This document shows positions 60,593 to 64,000 of a stretch of DNA of 64,000 nucleotides, in pieces. The first letter of the stretch is position 1. Every line of letters begins with the position of its first letter. A model generated the notes under the pieces. The model made no database searches. It saw nothing but the letters and a program-made list of their open reading frames with translations, and was not told the origin of the DNA. Made by a program: the position numbers and the translations under genes. The DNA is from Limnohabitans sp. MMS-10A-178 (GTDB taxonomy: Bacteria > Pseudomonadota > Gammaproteobacteria > Burkholderiales > Burkholderiaceae_C). Location: contig NZ_NERY01000002.1 of the NCBI RefSeq assembly GCF_003063375.1, positions 1-64,000 on the forward strand, read 5' to 3'.

Positions 60593-60893
60593 AAAGCCGG
60601 GCTCCTCAAAAACTCATATAAATCAATGACTTACGTGTATTTTTGATAAACGTGTAATATTTCGTGTAATAACCCCAAAAGTTACATAATGTAACTTTCC
60701 AGCCAAAACAGTCAAATTTGCAATTGTCTGAGTCATTATGCAGGTGAAAGTTTGAGGCCACGCTTGGGGCTTAAATCAGTTGGGGCCGAAGTTCGAGGCC
60801 ATGCGCCGATACAGAACTGGGCATATTGAGCAGCACGGGAATTGAAAACCGTGGAATACCTCGTGCGATTGGTTTTTAGTTCGTAGGATGCTG
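60584..60893. repeat. att-like repeat, copy 4 (type II)
   Basis: Begins GATTAACAGAAAGCCGGGCT (one mismatch to the other copies), carries ATAAATCAATGACTTA, the CGTGTAAT direct repeat and the type II palindrome (60678-60698). From there to about 60893 it is nearly the same as copy 2, including AGTTGGGGCCGAAGTTCG and GAACTGGGCATATTGAGCAG. It ends about 20 bases from the stop of phnE, just as copy 2 ends beside the haloacid dehalogenase gene. With the terminator and tRNA fragment it fills the 60434-60914 gap. Confidence 0.78.
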
Positions 60894-60914
60894 GTTGGCT
60901 ATGTTTTATCGATT

Positions 60915-61724
60915 TCAGATAAGTTTCTGTCTGACTTTGGCCGTGATCCACTCACTGAAAACTACGGTCACTAAAATTAAAATAAGCAGCATGGTTACTT
61001 TGGGCCAAGCCAAAGTAGCCAGTGCACCTTCTAACTTAACGCCTATACCGCCCGCACCCACCAATCCAAGCACGGTCGATTCGCGTATGTTGATGTCCCA
61101 GCGAAACACACTAATGCCTGCCAAACTGGGCGCTACTTGCGGCACCACACCCCAAGCCATTGTTTGAGCTCTTGAGGCGCCGGTAGCCTCAATGGCTTCA
61201 ACCTGGTCGTTGTCAATTTCTTCAATGGCCTCGTAAAGTAATTTGCCAATAAAGCCTATTGAACGCAAAGCAATGGCCAGAATACCGGCCAGAACACCGG
61301 GCCCTAAAATAGCCACCAGCAACAGGGCCCAGATTAAAGAGTTGATGGAGCGTGAAGCCACTATGATAAAAAGGGCCACAGGTCGGACGAAACCAACACT
61401 AGGCGAAGTGTTGTGGGCTGCTAAAAAGGCAATGGGTATTGCCATGACCAAGCCTAATAAAGTGCCTAAGGTAGCAATATTCAGAGTCTCCCACATGGGC
61501 CACCACAACTCGTGCACGGAGGCCCAGGCTGGTGGCATCATTCGTGAGCCAATATCTTGAAACTGCGCGGGTGCATCTGTCACAAATGACCAGATGGTGT
61601 CTTGTGTCATGACCTGAAAGGTCCAAGTCACAAAAGACAAAAGAAAAACCCAAAGCATGAACAAAGCCAAGTCAACTTTTGACGAGCGCTTGCGCCAAAC
61701 ACGAGTTGGCTTAGAGACGTTCAT
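60915..61724 (-). CDS. phnE: phosphonate-type ABC transporter permease (second PhnE)
   Basis: 269 residues from the ATG at 61722-61724, which overlaps the stop of the upstream phnE as ATGA; a longer frame to 61790 is not supported. Six or so helices with the cytoplasmic permease motif EATGASRAQTMAWGVVPQVAPSL (EAA-like loop) and ESTVLGLVGAGGIGVKLEGAL near the end, typical of PhnE. Works as a heterodimer with the other permease to import phosphonate, phosphite or phosphate esters. Last gene of the operon. Confidence 0.9.
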   Translation of the reverse strand: MNVSKPTRVWRKRSSKVDLALFMLWVFLLSFVTWTFQVMTQDTIWSFVTDAPAQFQDIGSRMMPPAWASVHELWWPMWETLNIATLGTLLGLVMAIPIAFLAAHNTSPSVGFVRPVALFIIVASRSINSLIWALLLVAILGPGVLAGILAIALRSIGFIGKLLYEAIEEIDNDQVEAIEATGASRAQTMAWGVVPQVAPSLAGISVFRWDINIRESTVLGLVGAGGIGVKLEGALATLAWPKVTMLLILILVTVVFSEWITAKVRQKLI

Positions 61725-62542
61725 TGAATCAACTTTCTGAGCTTGCCCGAGGCATATTCGGCTAGCATCACAACCACAATAATGACCCACAAAATTGCTG
61801 CAGCGGAATCGAATTCATACCTGTCCATGGCAGTGTTTAGGGTCGCGCCAATGCCACCTGCGCCAACAATACCTATGACGGCAGATTCACGAAAATTGAT
61901 GTCTAGCCGGTACAAAGACAAACCTAGCAAACGAGGCATGACTTGCGATAAAACTGCAAAGTCAAGCACTTGCATGTAGCCAGCGCCAGTAGATCGCAGT
62001 GCTTCGAGCTGCGAGCTTTGAATTTCTTCAATGTCTTCTGCCATTAGTTTGGCCATAAAGCCAACAGTGGCAAAAGTCAAAGTTAGAAATCCGGCGAAAG
62101 GGCCAAATCCAAACATGGCCACTAAAAAAATGGCCACAATAATTTCATTGAGGGTGCGAGACAAGGCAATAAAGCCTCTGCACAGAAGGTAGATCCAAAC
62201 GGGGGCTAAATTGCGCGAAGCGCCCACAGCCACTGGAATGGACAACAAAACGCCCAGCGCAGTCGACGTGACAGTCATGGTCAAGCTTTCCTGAAACCCT
62301 AACTTGATATCGCCCCAACGACTTGAGAAATCAGGAAAAAGAAAGCCTTGTACGAATGCCCAGCCTCGATCCAAGCCAAGCACCATCCTTGCCCAGTTTA
62401 TTTCGACAGAACCAATGGCCAAAACCATGTAAAGCAAAGCGCCTGCATAAAGTGCCCAGCGCGTCCATACATTGGCAATGAATGGTTGTGGTGCCCAAGA
62501 ACGAAAAGGGCGTTGGCCAACTTGAATGCTTGAGTCGCTCAT
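61721..62542 (-). CDS. phnE: phosphonate-type ABC transporter permease (first PhnE)
   Basis: 273 residues; start ATG overlaps the stop of phnC (ATGA at 62539-62542). Helices from about residue 28; the EAA-like loop [26 protein letters not shown] and [21 protein letters not shown] match the partner permease gene. Two phnE-like genes side by side are common in phnCDEE operons. Inner membrane. Confidence 0.9.
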   Translation of the reverse strand: MSDSSIQVGQRPFRSWAPQPFIANVWTRWALYAGALLYMVLAIGSVEINWARMVLGLDRGWAFVQGFLFPDFSSRWGDIKLGFQESLTMTVTSTALGVLLSIPVAVGASRNLAPVWIYLLCRGFIALSRTLNEIIVAIFLVAMFGFGPFAGFLTLTFATVGFMAKLMAEDIEEIQSSQLEALRSTGAGYMQVLDFAVLSQVMPRLLGLSLYRLDINFRESAVIGIVGAGGIGATLNTAMDRYEFDSAAAILWVIIVVVMLAEYASGKLRKLIQ

Positions 62543-63363
62543 ACCGCAGTTGAGGCGAAGTCTGAGCTTTTAAAGTGGCTGTTGGGAACCTCGTTGGCGT
62601 GCATGCGTTGTGTGATGGTGGTCCAATCTTCATCGCCATAAATGCTGGTCAGTACATCGCGATTGACCTCTTTGGCTGACCCATCAAACACCACGCAGCC
62701 AGCACGCAGACCTACAATGCGTGGCAAAAATTCTGTAGCAAGCACCACGTCATGAATGTTAACAATTGCAGCCAGTCCTCGTTCTTCACAAAGTTCCAAA
62801 ATTAAACGCATGACTTGGCGCGAAGTTTTTGGATCAAGGCTGGCAGTAGGCTCGTCTACCAACAACAATTTAGGACTTTGCATTAGCGCACGAGCAATAC
62901 CGACACGCTGACGCTGGCCGCCAGACAATGCATCGGCACGCTTGTTTTCCATGCCACCCAAACCCACGCGGTCTAGCAAAGCGAAAGCTTGTTCAATGTC
63001 TTGACCGTCGAATTTTCTAAACCAGCTTGCCCAAAATCCTGTGTAACCAAGTCTGCCCGAAAGCAGGTTTTCCATGACAGTCAGGCGCTCAACCAATGCA
63101 TATTCTTGGAAAATCATGCCAATGTGACGTCTGGCCAAGCGCAACTCAGTTGAGTCAAGCTGACCTAGATCTTGACCTTCTAGAATGATGCGCCCTGCAC
63201 TAGGCTGCACCAGTCGATTGACGCAACGAATAAGCGTGGACTTTCCTGCGCCCGAAGGCCCAATTAAGCCAAGCACCTCACCGGATCCAACTTTGAGGGC
63301 TACGCCTTGTAAAGCGAGATCGCCTGTGGGGTAGCGTTTTTCTAACTGATGCAGTTCTAGCAT
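62539..63363 (-). CDS. phnC: phosphonate-type ABC transporter ATP-binding protein PhnC
   Basis: 274 residues. Walker [10 protein letters not shown] (residues 35-43), Q-loop in [20 protein letters not shown], signature [15 protein letters not shown], Walker [13 protein letters not shown] and the H-loop in [11 protein letters not shown]. The family-specific [20 protein letters not shown] insertion is present. Energises the two PhnE permeases. Starts 9 bases after the phnD stop and overlaps phnE by ATGA. Confidence 0.92.
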   Translation of the reverse strand: MLELHQLEKRYPTGDLALQGVALKVGSGEVLGLIGPSGAGKSTLIRCVNRLVQPSAGRIILEGQDLGQLDSTELRLARRHIGMIFQEYALVERLTVMENLLSGRLGYTGFWASWFRKFDGQDIEQAFALLDRVGLGGMENKRADALSGGQRQRVGIARALMQSPKLLLVDEPTASLDPKTSRQVMRLILELCEERGLAAIVNIHDVVLATEFLPRIVGLRAGCVVFDGSAKEVNRDVLTSIYGDEDWTTITQRMHANEVPNSHFKSSDFASTAV

Positions 63364-63372
63364 TAGGGGTGC

Positions 63373-64000
63373 TTATTTGCAGGCGTAACTGACGCTCATG
63401 GCTTGATCAATTTCGCGCACAACAGCCCAATGTTGCTTGTAAGTGATGGGCATGAATTTTTCCTGAGGTGGTTCGGTTTTGTTGAACTCAGCGGCCATTG
63501 TTGTACCTTCCCACTTGAAGGTGAAGAATGCTTGTTTGATTTTTTCAGCCAATTCGGGTTTGAGGTTGTAGACATGACCGTAACCAGTGGTGGGAAAAGA
63601 CTGCGATTTGTAAATGACCTTGGTCTGCTCGGGCTTGACAACACCGCGAGCTTCCATACGCAATTTGACCGAGTTGGCAATGGCTGCAGCCGGATAGTCT
63701 TTGTTGGCTACACCCAAAACAGAGTTATCGTGCTTGCCGCTGAAAACGGGCGTGAAGTCCTTGCCAGCTTCCATTTTGAACTGCTGCCGCATCAAAGCTG
63801 ATGGTGCTTTGTACCCAGAGTTGGATGTTTCTGCCGTGAAGGCCATGCGCTTGCCTTTGATGTCTTCAATTTTCTCGATACCACTGCCTGGGTATGTGAT
63901 GAACTCCATTTCGTAGCCAAAGCGATTGTCTTTAGAGGCCATCATGGCAAAGGGCACAAAGCCAGAGCAATTGACAGCAATGGGATTTGAGCCAGTGTTA
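63373..64000 (-). CDS. phnD: phosphonate-type ABC transporter substrate-binding protein PhnD (5' end outside window)
   Basis: The frame stays open to the window edge, so the first part of the protein (signal peptide and lobe 1 start) is missing; about 209 codons are present. Visible pieces: YEMEFITYPGSGIEKIEDIKGKRMAFT, TSNSGYKAPSALM, the ligand-site region FSGKHDNSVLGVANKDYPAAA and the end YKQHWAVVREIDQAMSVSYACK. These match PhnD/phosphite-binding proteins. GTG at 63957 is an internal codon, not the start. First in the phnDCEE operon as far as visible. Phosphonate versus phosphite cannot be decided; no C-P lyase or ptxD gene is in view. Confidence 0.9.
   Translation of the reverse strand, partial: NTGSNPIAVNCSGFVPFAMMASKDNRFGYEMEFITYPGSGIEKIEDIKGKRMAFTAETSNSGYKAPSALMRQQFKMEAGKDFTPVFSGKHDNSVLGVANKDYPAAAIANSVKLRMEARGVVKPEQTKVIYKSQSFPTTGYGHVYNLKPELAEKIKQAFFTFKWEGTTMAAEFNKTEPPQEKFMPITYKQHWAVVREIDQAMSVSYACK

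Noticed and set aside
1..64000. CRISPR array or rRNA genes
   Set aside because: No regularly spaced short repeats and no rRNA-like sequence were seen.

Overview
The window looks like accessory DNA from a freshwater or soil betaproteobacterium (Burkholderiales, probably Comamonadaceae of the Limnohabitans/Rhodoferax/Polaromonas kind). This rests on the protein families present (CzcCBA, CusRS, DUF2933, COQ7, PhnCDEE) and on mixed base composition. I could run no database search, so the genus is a guess. Base composition changes visibly along the window: the cadmium/copper block at about 36-49.5 kb is clearly GC-rich, while about 52.8-57.3 kb is AT-rich, so the region is a mosaic of several donors.

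Layout: (1) 1-91, tail of an IS3-family transposase; 299-1615, a type II NADH dehydrogenase-like flavoprotein. (2) At 1814 lies a 45-bp 3' fragment of tRNA-Asn(GTT). The same 45 bp recur at 60548, next to a tyrosine integrase gene. A longer repeat that starts at the anticodon-loop sequence occurs four times (about 1850, 6641, 15080 and 60584). These repeats cut the window into modules. (3) Module A, 2.2-6.4 kb: an RND multidrug-type pump and its adaptor. (4) Module B, 6.9-14.9 kb: L-2-haloacid dehalogenase, a glutathione transferase, a cobalamin/FeS reductive dehalogenase of the non-exported (NpRdhA-like) type, a cation antiporter behind a probable metal-ion riboswitch, a glycosyltransferase-phosphatase fusion and a Tat-type cyanophycinase. 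(5) Module C, 15.4-60.5 kb. It begins with assorted genes (exported methyltransferase, BLUF photoreceptor, BtuF-like protein, COQ7). A large metal-resistance block follows: two paralogous six-gene Czc-like clusters facing each other, a CadA/CadR pair, and a copper block (P-type ATPase, CusRS, multicopper oxidase, cupredoxin, CusF-like and Csp-like proteins). It ends with a plasmid-like segment (51.3-60.5 kb) holding two tyrosine recombinases, three DnaA boxes, an HU protein and several unrecognised genes. (6) 60.9-64 kb: a phosphonate-type ABC transporter (PhnD-C-E-E), cut by the window end.

How it fits together: the czc clusters and CadA should export divalent cations (Zn/Cd/Co/Pb class), with small His-rich periplasmic proteins buffering metal. 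The copper block combines cytoplasmic export, periplasmic oxidation and binding, and cysteine-bundle storage under CusRS control. Module B suggests use or detoxification of halogenated organics.

The most unusual item is the protein at 55150-56622. It carries what look like the T/A, B and C motifs of a single-subunit (T7 RNA polymerase / DNA polymerase family A-like) palm. It sits in the plasmid-like segment about 3 kb from the DnaA boxes, behind a structured leader, and it may be the replicase or transcriptase of an undescribed integrative replicon. Other notable signals are the att-like repeat array with covarying palindromes, the riboswitch candidate, and the repeated czcI-C-X-B-A-Y gene order with two unnamed accessory families.
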